NCBI GenBank assembly: GCA_023457235.1
Contig: JAEWMK010000313.1
Location: 1 to 7,215, forward strand
Length of the DNA stretch: 7,215 nt
Direction: 5' to 3'
From: Bacillota bacterium
GTDB taxonomy: Bacteria; Bacillota; Bacilli; Bacillales; Bacillaceae_J
Shown here: positions 1-5,667 of the stretch, piece by piece
How the letters are laid out: each line of letters starts with the position of its first letter
Position numbering within the stretch: the stretch's first letter is position 1
Made by a program: the position numbers and the translations under genes
Notes under the pieces: generated by a model
What the model was told of the DNA's origin: nothing
Seen by the model: the letters and a program-made list of their open reading frames with translations, nothing else
Databases searched by the model: none

Positions 1-120
1 TTGCTCAAAATTAATACTGACTTGCTTGTTGAACTTCAAGTTCAACTTTATTAGCACGCTTGACATTTTGTTTAGTTTTCAAAGATCATTTCGTTCGTCG
101 TGTTTTCAGCGACAAGATTT
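1..120 (-). other. 5' leader of an rRNA operon with boxA-like antitermination signal (16S gene lies just outside)
   Basis: Read on the minus strand, this stretch follows the P2 promoter and carries a boxA-like signal, TGATCTTTGAAAACT, at 88-74. That matches the TTTGAAAACTAAACAA-type segment found in Bacillus rRNA leaders, where boxA recruits NusB/NusE for antitermination. A 7-bp hairpin with a 5-base loop (GTTGAAC ... GTTCAAC) lies at 46-28. The minus-strand sequence ends in TTTTGAGCAA, the kind of sequence found shortly before the 16S 5' end in Bacillus. No mature rRNA is inside the window. The assignment rests on the motif, the tandem promoters upstream and the known lysS-rrn order in Bacillus subtilis. 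Confidence 0.8.
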
Positions 121-149
121 ATCTTAACATCTTCTTTCGCGGAAGTCAA
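121..149 (-). promoter_or_regulatory. rrn promoter P2 (sigma-A type)
   Basis: On the minus strand the -35 is TTGACT (149-144) and the -10 is TAAGAT (126-121), separated by exactly 17 bases. A TG sits one base before the -10, giving an extended -10. Transcription should start near 114. It is the promoter nearest the boxA leader, the usual place for P2 in tandem Bacillus rrn promoters. Confidence 0.85.
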
Positions 150-200
150 CAACTTTTTTTAACTGCTTGTTTCGACATTATTTTTAATGGCGACCTTCAT

Positions 201-229
201 AATATATCATTACGATAGTCAGTTGTCAA
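201..229 (-). promoter_or_regulatory. rrn promoter P1 (sigma-A type)
   Basis: On the minus strand a perfect -35, TTGACA (229-224), is followed after 17 bases by TATATT (206-201), again with the TGN extension. The predicted start is near 194, about 80 bases upstream of the P2 start. The sequence just upstream (230-330) is very AT-rich and could act as an UP element. Together with P2 this is a typical tandem rRNA promoter pair. Confidence 0.85.
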
Positions 230-277
230 CATTATTTATCACATGTTTTTCTGTGTTTTTTCGTGACAACGAAAATA

Positions 278-306
278 AATATATCAGGTTTAAAAACAAA
301 GATCAA
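278..306 (-). promoter_or_regulatory. Possible third tandem rrn promoter upstream of P1
   Basis: On the minus strand TTGATC (306-301) and TATATT (283-278) are 17 bases apart, with a TGN extension before the -10. The -35 matches only four of six consensus bases, so this is weaker than P1 and P2. It lies between the lysS terminator and P1, so any transcript would enter the same rRNA operon. In such AT-rich sequence it could be fortuitous. Confidence 0.45.
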
Positions 307-331
307 GTACTTTTTCAAAAAATATTAATAT

Positions 332-382
332 AAAAAGGACACCCACAGTTAGTTTATGCATTTGCCTCTAACTAGGATGTCC
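332..382 (-). terminator. Intrinsic terminator after lysS
   Basis: On the minus strand GGACATCC-TAGTTAG (382-368) pairs with CTAACTGTGGGTGTCC (352-337) through about 15 pairs, with a U-G wobble and a bulge. A run of five T follows (336-332). It begins 31 bases past the lysS stop codon and separates lysS from the rRNA promoters. Confidence 0.88.
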
Positions 383-412
383 CTATATTTCAAAATAATT
401 ATTGTTTATAAA

Positions 413-1900
413 TTAATCTCTGTGACGCATTAACGGGAATAATAATACATCTCTAATCGACGGAGAGTTTGTCAATAGCATTACTAGACGGTCTATTCCA
501 ATACCTAATCCACCTGTAGGAGGCATACCGTACTCCATAGCCTCAATATAATCCTCGTCCATCATATGAGCTTCATCGTTACCTTCTGCTCTTTCTTTTA
601 ACTGTGCTTCAAACCGTTCTTTTTGATCAATCGGATCATTTAACTCTGTAAATGCATTAGCATGCTCACGAGCCACAATAAACAGCTCAAAACGATCAGT
701 AAAGCGCTCATCTTCATCATTTTTCTTAGCTAAAGGTGAAATTTCCACTGGATGTCCGTAAATAAATGTTGGTTGAATTAATTTTTCTTCAATTCTTTGC
801 TCAAAGAATTCATTCACAACGTGACCAAAAGTCATATTATCTTTTATTTCAATATTATACTCTTTAGCCAGTGCTCGCGCTTCTGCATCACTCATTTTCT
901 TCCAGAAATCGACACCAACATACTGTTTTATTGCGTCTACCATATGAAGACGAGTCCATTTTGGTTCTAAGTTGACTTCATAATCTCCATATTGAACTGT
1001 AGTAGAACCAAGAACTTCTTTTGCAATATGAGCAATCATGTTCTCTGTAAGGTCCATAATATCATTAAAATCCGCATATGCCTCATAAAGTTCAATCATC
1101 GTAAATTCCGGATTATGTCGTGTTGAGACTCCTTCATTACGGAATACACGACCGATTTCATATACCTTTTCCAGCCCACCAACAATCAAACGCTTTAAAT
1201 GCAATTCGATTGCAATACGCATATATAGCTCCATATCAAGGGCATTATGATGAGTAATAAACGGTCTTGCAGCCGCTCCACCTGCAATGGAATGCATCAT
1301 TGGTGTTTCAACTTCAAGATAGCCTCTATCATCTAGGTAGCGACGCATTGATTGCAAAATTTTACTTCTAGTAATAAAAGTCTCTCTGCTTTCCATGCTC
1401 GTAATTAGATCAAGATAACGTTGACGATAACGTTGCTCAATATCTTTTAAACCATGGAATTTATCAGGTAATGGGCGAAGTGCTTTCGATAAAAACGTGA
1501 ATTCTTTGACTTTGATCGATAATTCTCCAACGTTTGTTTTAAATACAACTCCACTTACACCAACGATATCACCAAGATCGGCTCTATCAAAAAGATCATA
1601 TTGTTCTTCGCCTACAGCATCCTGACGAACATAGATTTGAACTTGTCCATTTAGATCCTGGATATGGGCAAAGCCTGCTTTTCCCTTACCGCGTTTTGTC
1701 ATTATACGACCGGCAACAGAGACAACACTAGATTTTTCTTCTAATTCTTCTTTTGTAAACTGATCATATTGTTCTTTTAAACTCTTAGTAGTATCGCTTC
1801 TTTCAAATCTTTTTCCGAAAGGATCAATTCCTGTATCCCTAAATTGGGCTAACTTTTCGCGTCTCACCAACAGCTGGTCATTTAATTCTTCCTGACTCAT
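413..1900 (-). CDS. lysS: Lysyl-tRNA synthetase, class II
   Basis: This 495-residue cytosolic enzyme attaches lysine to tRNA-Lys using ATP. It has the class II layout: an N-terminal anticodon-binding OB-fold at about residues 60-150, then the catalytic domain. That domain carries motif 1 (around RRYLDDRGYLEVETPMM), motif 2 (FRNEGVSTRHNPEFTMIE, near residues 255-275) and motif 3 (GGLGIGIDRLVMLL, starting at residue 463). The length is normal for bacterial LysS and both ends are intact. The ATG at 1900 is preceded by GGAG with about 8 bases of spacing. A terminator ends only 35 bases before the start codon, and I find no good -35/-10 pair between them, although TATAAA occurs at 1925-1920. lysS may therefore depend on partial read-through or on a weak promoter. 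No T-box leader motif is present. Confidence 0.98.
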   Translation of the reverse strand: MSQEELNDQLLVRREKLAQFRDTGIDPFGKRFERSDTTKSLKEQYDQFTKEELEEKSSVVSVAGRIMTKRGKGKAGFAHIQDLNGQVQIYVRQDAVGEEQYDLFDRADLGDIVGVSGVVFKTNVGELSIKVKEFTFLSKALRPLPDKFHGLKDIEQRYRQRYLDLITSMESRETFITRSKILQSMRRYLDDRGYLEVETPMMHSIAGGAAARPFITHHNALDMELYMRIAIELHLKRLIVGGLEKVYEIGRVFRNEGVSTRHNPEFTMIELYEAYADFNDIMDLTENMIAHIAKEVLGSTTVQYGDYEVNLEPKWTRLHMVDAIKQYVGVDFWKKMSDAEARALAKEYNIEIKDNMTFGHVVNEFFEQRIEEKLIQPTFIYGHPVEISPLAKKNDEDERFTDRFELFIVAREHANAFTELNDPIDQKERFEAQLKERAEGNDEAHMMDEDYIEAMEYGMPPTGGLGIGIDRLVMLLTNSPSIRDVLLFPLMRHRD

Positions 1901-1935
1901 TTCATCATCTCCAAATCATTTTATAAAAAATATGT

Positions 1936-1961
1936 AAAAAAACTGCCAGAGATACTGGCAG
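1936..1961 (-). terminator. Intrinsic terminator between dusB and lysS
   Basis: On the minus strand CTGCCAG (1961-1955), a five-base loop and CTGGCAG (1949-1943) form a perfect 7-bp stem followed by seven T (1942-1936). It should end the pabA-folP-folB-folK-dusB transcript. Its closeness to the lysS start (35 bases) leaves room for an attenuation role, but no alternative antiterminator structure was recognised. Confidence 0.85.
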
Positions 1962-1977
1962 CATCAGCTCAGCAATC

Positions 1978-2102
1978 AAATACGCCTTGGCGTATTTGTG
2001 CCCAGATTTTTTTCGAGCTTGCTCGAATAACTACCTTTTAAAATCTGAGGCATCCGCCGGAAGGCTTTAACTTTATTCAGTAGTGCTGAATAAAATTAAA
2101 GC
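1978..2102. repeat. 125-base compound inverted-repeat element, candidate dispersed repeat
   Basis: Three structures occupy nearly the whole dusB-lysS gap. First, AAATACGCC/GGCGTATTT is a 9-bp palindrome at 1978-1997. Second, CAGATTTT (2003-2010) pairs with AAAATCTG (2040-2047) and encloses the inner palindrome TTCGAGCTTGCTCGAA (2012-2027). Third, two 17-base arms (2064-2080 and 2086-2102) pair around a five-base loop with a single mismatch, which is a U-G wobble in the minus-strand RNA. The GC-rich CATCCGCCGGAAGGC sits between the second and third. The last arm ends one base before the dusB stop codon. No open reading frame of note lies in it and no T run follows the hairpins. It resembles small intergenic palindromic repeats of Bacillaceae. 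I recall similar sequence from other genomes but cannot verify copy number. Confidence 0.6.
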
Positions 2103-3104
2103 TTATCCAACTAGAATACCTTCATCATCTCTTTGTTCCAGGAATGAAACATATTCCTGTAATAAAGATTCTAATTCTGCTCTTGTATTACATTCATTTA
2201 TAGCAGTGCGGACCTTAGCGTTCCCACGAAGTCCTTTTAAATACCAAGCAGCATGCTTCCGCATTTCCATGATTCCTACTTTTTCACCCTTAAGCTTAAT
2301 CAGGCGATCAGCATGGAGCATACAAACCTTAACTTTCTCCTCAGGAGTCGGCGGTGCCATTAACTCTCCCGTTTCTAAATAATGGACTGTCCGATAGATC
2401 ATCCAAGGATCTCCAAGGGCCGCACGTCCGATCATGACTCCATCACATCCGGTTGTATCCAGCATTCGCTTAGCATCTTCAGGGGATTTAACATCCCCAT
2501 TCCCGATAACCGGTATATTTACGGCTGATTTTACATCTTTAATAATATCCCAGTTAGCTGTACCTTCGTACATTTGTACACGGGTGCGGCCATGTAATGA
2601 CACTGCTTGCCCACCAGCACGTTCAACTGCTTGAGCATTCTCTATCGCATATATATGGTTATCGTCCCAGCCCATTCGCATTTTGACAGTAACAGGTTTA
2701 TCTACTGCATCAACTACAGCTGCAACCATCTCATATATTTTTTCAGGATTTAAAAGCCACTTAGCACCTGCATCACTTTTAATGATCTTAGGTACCGGGC
2801 AACCCATATTAATATCAATAATATCTGCTGTTGTATTTTTCTCAACAAATTTGGCTGCTTCTACAAGTGTTTCTTTTTCGCCGCCAAAGATTTGCAGACT
2901 CAAAGGTTTCTCGCGCTCATCTATAAAAAGCATGTCCATTGTTTTTTCATTTTTAAAGAGGATTGCTTTATCACTTACCATTTCTGCGCAAACTAATCCA
3001 GCTCCAAATTCCTTTACAATTAAACGAAATGCCGCATTACATACTCCTGCCATTGGTGCTAAAACAACTTGATTTTTTAGTTCAATATCGCCTATTTTAA
3101 ACAT
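2103..3104 (-). CDS. dusB: tRNA-dihydrouridine synthase, DusB type (YacF)
   Basis: A 333-residue FMN-dependent enzyme that reduces specific uridines in the tRNA D-loop with NADPH. Visible family signatures are the N-terminal flavin-binding strand LAPMAG (residues 15-20), the active-site NMGCP with the catalytic Cys at 102, the SLHGRTR segment, and the phosphate-binding GNGDV and IGRAALGDPW segments of the TIM barrel. A helical C-terminal domain follows. The reading frame stays open upstream to 3161, but the start is placed at the ATG at 3104. It gives the family's usual N-terminus (MFKIGDIELKNQVVLAPMAG) and has AAAGAGGTGAAGG just before it. That Shine-Dalgarno overlaps the folK stop codon, so the two are likely translationally coupled. 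It is the last gene of the folate cluster. The helix-turn-helix gene yazB, which precedes it in B. subtilis, is absent. Confidence 0.96.
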   Translation of the reverse strand: MFKIGDIELKNQVVLAPMAGVCNAAFRLIVKEFGAGLVCAEMVSDKAILFKNEKTMDMLFIDEREKPLSLQIFGGEKETLVEAAKFVEKNTTADIIDINMGCPVPKIIKSDAGAKWLLNPEKIYEMVAAVVDAVDKPVTVKMRMGWDDNHIYAIENAQAVERAGGQAVSLHGRTRVQMYEGTANWDIIKDVKSAVNIPVIGNGDVKSPEDAKRMLDTTGCDGVMIGRAALGDPWMIYRTVHYLETGELMAPPTPEEKVKVCMLHADRLIKLKGEKVGIMEMRKHAAWYLKGLRGNAKVRTAINECNTRAELESLLQEYVSFLEQRDDEGILVG

Positions 3105-3117
3105 TACCTTCACCTCT

Positions 3118-3615
3118 TTACAATCGGAGTACTTTTTCTCGCTCAATATATAATGATACACCTTTATCTTCTGTCAGACTATCAGCATTTATTTTAAATT
3201 GATTTAAAATACCATTATTGATCTCCAACAATGGAACAATCACAAAAGCTCTTTCAAACATTCTTGGATGAGGAACCTTTAATTCCTCCGACTCTATATT
3301 TTCGTCATTAAAGAGTAAAATGTCAAGATCTATTGTCCGCGGTCCCCAATGAATCTCTCTTTTTCTGCCAAGATCCTTTTCAAGCTTCTGCGTTAATTCC
3401 AATAATTCGTGTGCTGTTAACGAGGTTTTAAGCTTGATAACCATGTTAAGGAACTTCGGTTGTTCTGTAAAGCCAACTGGTTCTGTTTCATAAATAGACG
3501 AATGATCCATTAAGGAAATATGCGAACTATCATCCAATAATTTAATTGCGGTTAGTAAGAAATTTTCACGGTCTCCTTGATTAGTGCCAAGTGCGAGATA
3601 AACAATATTATTCAT
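3118..3615 (-). CDS. folK: 2-amino-4-hydroxy-6-hydroxymethyldihydropteridine pyrophosphokinase (HPPK)
   Basis: A 165-residue cytosolic enzyme that transfers pyrophosphate from ATP to 6-hydroxymethyl-7,8-dihydropterin, giving the substrate of FolP. HPPK hallmarks are LALGTNQGDR near the N-terminus, YETEPVGFTEQPKFLN (residues 42-57), and the signature WGPRTIDLDILLF (90-102), whose Asp96 and Asp98 bind magnesium. HPRMFERAFVIVPL follows. The length is typical. The ATG at 3615 overlaps the folB stop codon as ATGA and is preceded by AAGGGGA, so it is co-translated with folB. The stop lies 13 bases before the dusB start. Confidence 0.97.
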   Translation of the reverse strand: MNNIVYLALGTNQGDRENFLLTAIKLLDDSSHISLMDHSSIYETEPVGFTEQPKFLNMVIKLKTSLTAHELLELTQKLEKDLGRKREIHWGPRTIDLDILLFNDENIESEELKVPHPRMFERAFVIVPLLEINNGILNQFKINADSLTEDKGVSLYIEREKVLRL

Positions 3616-3974
3616 TTTCTTCCCCTTCGAATTTCAACAGCAACAGATCTGTAATGCCCCTTAATAGGCGGATCTGGTTTAATAAGTTTTACAGTACAAT
3701 AATCTATCTTTGAAAAAGTAGCAAGTAAATTAGCGGCTAATAGTTCCGCCACCTTTTCAATAAGCTGGTAGGGCTTACCTTCAAGTATTTCCTTTGTTAT
3801 TTCATAAACTTCAGCATAATTTACGGTTTCATGTAAGTCATCGGTTTGGCCGGCTTTCGCTAAATCCAACTCCAATTCAAGATCAACAACAAACCGTTGC
3901 CCAAGCCTATTTTCTTCTGGTAAAACTCCATGATAGCCATAAAACTCCATTTTATTCAAATAGATTTTATCCAT
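3612..3974 (-). CDS. folB: Dihydroneopterin aldolase
   Basis: A 120-residue enzyme that cleaves 7,8-dihydroneopterin to 6-hydroxymethyl-7,8-dihydropterin and glycolaldehyde. The family works as a ring-shaped oligomer. Key segments are YGYHGVLPEENRLGQRF, with Glu21 in the active-site region, LIEKVAE with the pterin-anchoring Glu73, and KLIKPDPPI with the catalytic Lys at 99. The open frame runs upstream to 3992. The ATG at 3974 (MDKIYLNK) is preferred because it matches the family N-terminus and has GGGGGGTG closely upstream. The gene overlaps the folP 3' end by 8 bases and folK by 4, a tightly coupled order feeding FolK and then FolP. Confidence 0.96.
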   Translation of the reverse strand: MDKIYLNKMEFYGYHGVLPEENRLGQRFVVDLELELDLAKAGQTDDLHETVNYAEVYEITKEILEGKPYQLIEKVAELLAANLLATFSKIDYCTVKLIKPDPPIKGHYRSVAVEIRRGRK

Positions 3975-4821
3975 TTGACACCCCCCGCGCACCCGGTTTA
4001 TCTAACATCGCATCCATCATTCTTGCCATTCTAGTCATTTCTTTAACATCATGTACCCTAATCATATGACAGCCTCTTTCAATTCCAAGACAGATGCTGG
4101 CCCCTGTCCCCTCAACGCGCTCGTCTACGGGTAGGTCTAGGGCTGTGCCTATAAATCTTTTTCTTGATGTGGCAAGTAGAACCGGGTAGCCCATATCGAC
4201 AATCTTGTCTAAATTTCGCATGACCTCTAAATTATGCTCATAGTTTTTAGCAAAGCCGATGCCCGGGTCAAGGATAATCTTTTCATCTGGAACACCTGCA
4301 TTTTTTACAATCGTAATGCTTTCCCGTAAATCTGAAATCATATCCTCCATTAAGTTCCGGTAATTCATATTATCCCGGTTATGCATTAGGATGATTGGAA
4401 CTTGGTACCGGGCGGCAACCTCAGCCATTTTTGGATCTGCTTTCGCTCCCCAAATATCATTAATAATATCCGCACCGGCTTCCAATGCTTGTATGGCAAC
4501 CTCAGATTTATATGTATCAATAGAGATCGGTTTATCAAATCTCTTTTTCAATGCTTTAATAACAGGCACGACACGGCTTATTTCTTCTTCATCACTTATT
4601 TTTTCGTGGCCGGGTCTTGTGGACTCACCGCCGATATCAATAATATCAACACCTTCATTTATCATCCTCTCAACCTGCATGAGGGCAGCCTCTTCATTAT
4701 TGTATCGGCCTCCATCTGAAAAGGAATCTGGGGTGACATTTAAAATACCCATAATCCATGTTTTGCTATTCATATCAAGACGCACATCGCCACACATTAT
4801 GTATAATGGTATATTTTCCAT
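3967..4821 (-). CDS. folP: Dihydropteroate synthase
   Basis: This enzyme condenses 6-hydroxymethyldihydropterin pyrophosphate with p-aminobenzoate and is the sulfonamide target. It is a TIM barrel with all the expected motifs: MGILNVTPDSFSDGG (residues 24-38), GGESTRPG (64-71), SIDTYKSEVA, INDIWG, ILMHNRD, ILDPGIGFAK, LLATSRKRFIG and the C-terminal RVHDV. The frame is open to 4878, with further ATGs at 4851 and 4839. The ATG at 4821 gives 284 residues, close to the B. subtilis Sul protein, and has AAAGG about 10 bases upstream, so it is chosen with moderate certainty. In B. subtilis pabC lies directly upstream. Here a 122-base gap holding a stem-loop separates the gene from pabA instead. Confidence 0.96.
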   Translation of the reverse strand: MENIPLYIMCGDVRLDMNSKTWIMGILNVTPDSFSDGGRYNNEEAALMQVERMINEGVDIIDIGGESTRPGHEKISDEEEISRVVPVIKALKKRFDKPISIDTYKSEVAIQALEAGADIINDIWGAKADPKMAEVAARYQVPIILMHNRDNMNYRNLMEDMISDLRESITIVKNAGVPDEKIILDPGIGFAKNYEHNLEVMRNLDKIVDMGYPVLLATSRKRFIGTALDLPVDERVEGTGASICLGIERGCHMIRVHDVKEMTRMARMMDAMLDKPGARGVSNG

Positions 4822-4866
4822 TCTATCCAAACCTTTCATTTTACAATACATACGAGTACGGAAACA

Positions 4867-4905
4867 GTGAAAGACCATTTGCTAAAGCATCTGGCCTCGT
4901 TTCAC
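4867..4905 (-). other. Imperfect stem-loop in the pabA-folP gap
   Basis: On the minus strand GTGAAA (4905-4900), GGCCA (4896-4892) and TGC pair with GCA, TGGTC (4877-4873) and TTTCAC (4872-4867), with one G-U pair, a small bulge and an internal loop. No T run follows on the minus strand, so it is not an obvious terminator for pabA. It lies 46 bases before the folP start, where pabC would normally be. It may be a folP mRNA leader structure or a scar. A TATAAT occurs upstream in the gap without a matching -35. Confidence 0.35.
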
Positions 4906-4943
4906 TCTTTATTATTATAACACTAAATCAAAGTTAACCAGTT

Positions 4944-5546
4944 TTATGCTTCCACCTGTTCATCTGGCTGTACATTCTTTCCATACGTTTCAATAAAATT
5001 CCGAAGCATATCTTTACCATAGGATGTAATAATCGATTCAGGGTGGAATTGTACTCCTTCAATCGGTAATTCTTTATGTCGGATGGCCATGATTTCATCA
5101 TCCTTTGTCCACGCTGAAATTTCAAAACAAGCCGGCAACGTTTCTTTTTTCACAATTAATGAATGGTATCTCGCAGCAGAGAAAGGCTGCTCTAATCCCG
5201 CAAATACGGTTTTCCCGTCATGATAAATATCAGATGTTTTGCCATGCATTAATTGTTCGGCACGGATCACGTCTCCGCCAAAAGCTTGGGCAATAGACTG
5301 ATGGCCAAGACAAACACCAAAGATCGGGACTTTTCCGGCAAATGTCCGGATTGCATCCAAACTTATTCCCGCATCGTCCGGTGTACATGGTCCAGGTGAA
5401 ATCATTAAAAAGTCTGGATTCATTTCCTCAATTTCATTAATACTGATTTCATCATTCCGCTTCACAACAAGCTCCTGACCCATTTCCCCTAAATACTGAA
5501 CTAAATTAAACGTAAAAGAATCATAATTATCAATCATTAAAATCAC
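4944..5546 (-). CDS. pabA: Aminodeoxychorismate/anthranilate synthase glutamine amidotransferase subunit (PabA/TrpG)
   Basis: This class I glutamine amidotransferase releases ammonia from glutamine for a chorismate-using partner: PabB for p-aminobenzoate, or TrpE for anthranilate. In B. subtilis one protein serves both. It has 200 residues. The N-terminal IDNYDSFTFNLVQYLGE, the oxyanion segment SPGPCTPDDAG, the nucleophile Cys79 in GVCLGHQSIAQAFGG, and the His168/Glu170 pair in VQFHPES complete the triad. The frame opens with a GTG at 5555. The GTG at 5546 is preferred because it gives the family N-terminus (MILMIDNYDSF) and has GAGGTGA at ideal spacing. A TRAP-type triplet array covers this ribosome binding site. 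The usual neighbours pabB (upstream) and pabC (downstream) are absent, and a terminator separates it from cysK. No clear promoter was found. Confidence 0.96.
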   Translation of the reverse strand: MILMIDNYDSFTFNLVQYLGEMGQELVVKRNDEISINEIEEMNPDFLMISPGPCTPDDAGISLDAIRTFAGKVPIFGVCLGHQSIAQAFGGDVIRAEQLMHGKTSDIYHDGKTVFAGLEQPFSAARYHSLIVKKETLPACFEISAWTKDDEIMAIRHKELPIEGVQFHPESIITSYGKDMLRNFIETYGKNVQPDEQVEA

Positions 5547-5584
5547 TCTGCTCACCTCGGGCTCAACTTTTCTAATCTCAACTA
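5546..5584 (-). promoter_or_regulatory. TRAP (MtrB) RNA-binding site overlapping the pabA/trpG ribosome binding site
   Basis: On the minus strand eight triplets run in order: TAG (5584-5582), GAG (5579-5577), TAG (5574-5572), AAG (5569-5567), GAG (5564-5562), GAG (5558-5556), GAG (5553-5551) and GAG (5548-5546). They are separated by 2, 2, 2, 2, 3, 2 and 2 bases. This is the (G/U/A)AG-N2-3 pattern that tryptophan-bound TRAP wraps around its ring. Two triplets form the Shine-Dalgarno and the last touches the GTG start, so binding should block translation when tryptophan is plentiful, as described for B. subtilis trpG. A possible ninth triplet, TAA at 5589-5587, is weak. Confidence 0.88.
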
Positions 5585-5608
5585 TTTTATTTTAATAAAT
5601 TTTTCCAT

Positions 5609-5640
5609 AAAAAAACAGTCCTAAATTTGAAAAGGACTGT
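5609..5640 (-). terminator. Intrinsic terminator after cysK
   Basis: On the minus strand AGGACTGT-type arms (ACAGTCCT at 5640-5633 and AGGACTGT at 5622-5615) form a perfect 8-bp stem around a 10-base loop. It ends in seven T (5615-5609). The A run on the other side extends the stem and could make it work in both directions. It lies 27 bases beyond the cysK stop and implies that pabA is not simply in the cysK transcript, unless there is read-through. Confidence 0.88.
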
Positions 5641-5667
5641 TTTCTCTTTTCTACTAACAAAAAATTA

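Noticed and set aside
2012..2027. TTCGAGC/GCTCGAA hairpin as an intrinsic terminator
   Set aside because: On the minus strand it is followed by A residues, and on the plus strand the T run precedes the stem, so neither direction makes a terminator.
1901..2102. T-box riboswitch controlling lysS
   Set aside because: No T-box consensus (GGGTGGTACCGCG type) or specifier-loop architecture is present. The hairpins here are simple palindromes.
2083..3072. Plus-strand open frames at 2083-2382, 2434-2634 and 2683-3072
   Set aside because: They are antisense to dusB, lack family resemblance, and their frames follow the codon pattern of the real minus-strand gene.
4391..4870. Overlapping plus-strand open frames opposite folP (159 and 105 residues)
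   Set aside because: They are antisense shadows of folP, which shows every dihydropteroate synthase motif in its own frame. The one that extends upstream only crosses the stem-loop.
4934..5125. 63-residue minus-strand open frame overlapping the pabA 3' end
   Set aside because: It lies in a different frame inside pabA, has no recognisable domain, and the pabA frame is intact to its own stop.
5547..5608. Remnant of the pabB 3' end or a clear pabA promoter
   Set aside because: The frame ending in the TGA within GAGGTGA is broken by TAG a few codons upstream and does not resemble PabB. The TAAAAT hexamers lack a credible -35.
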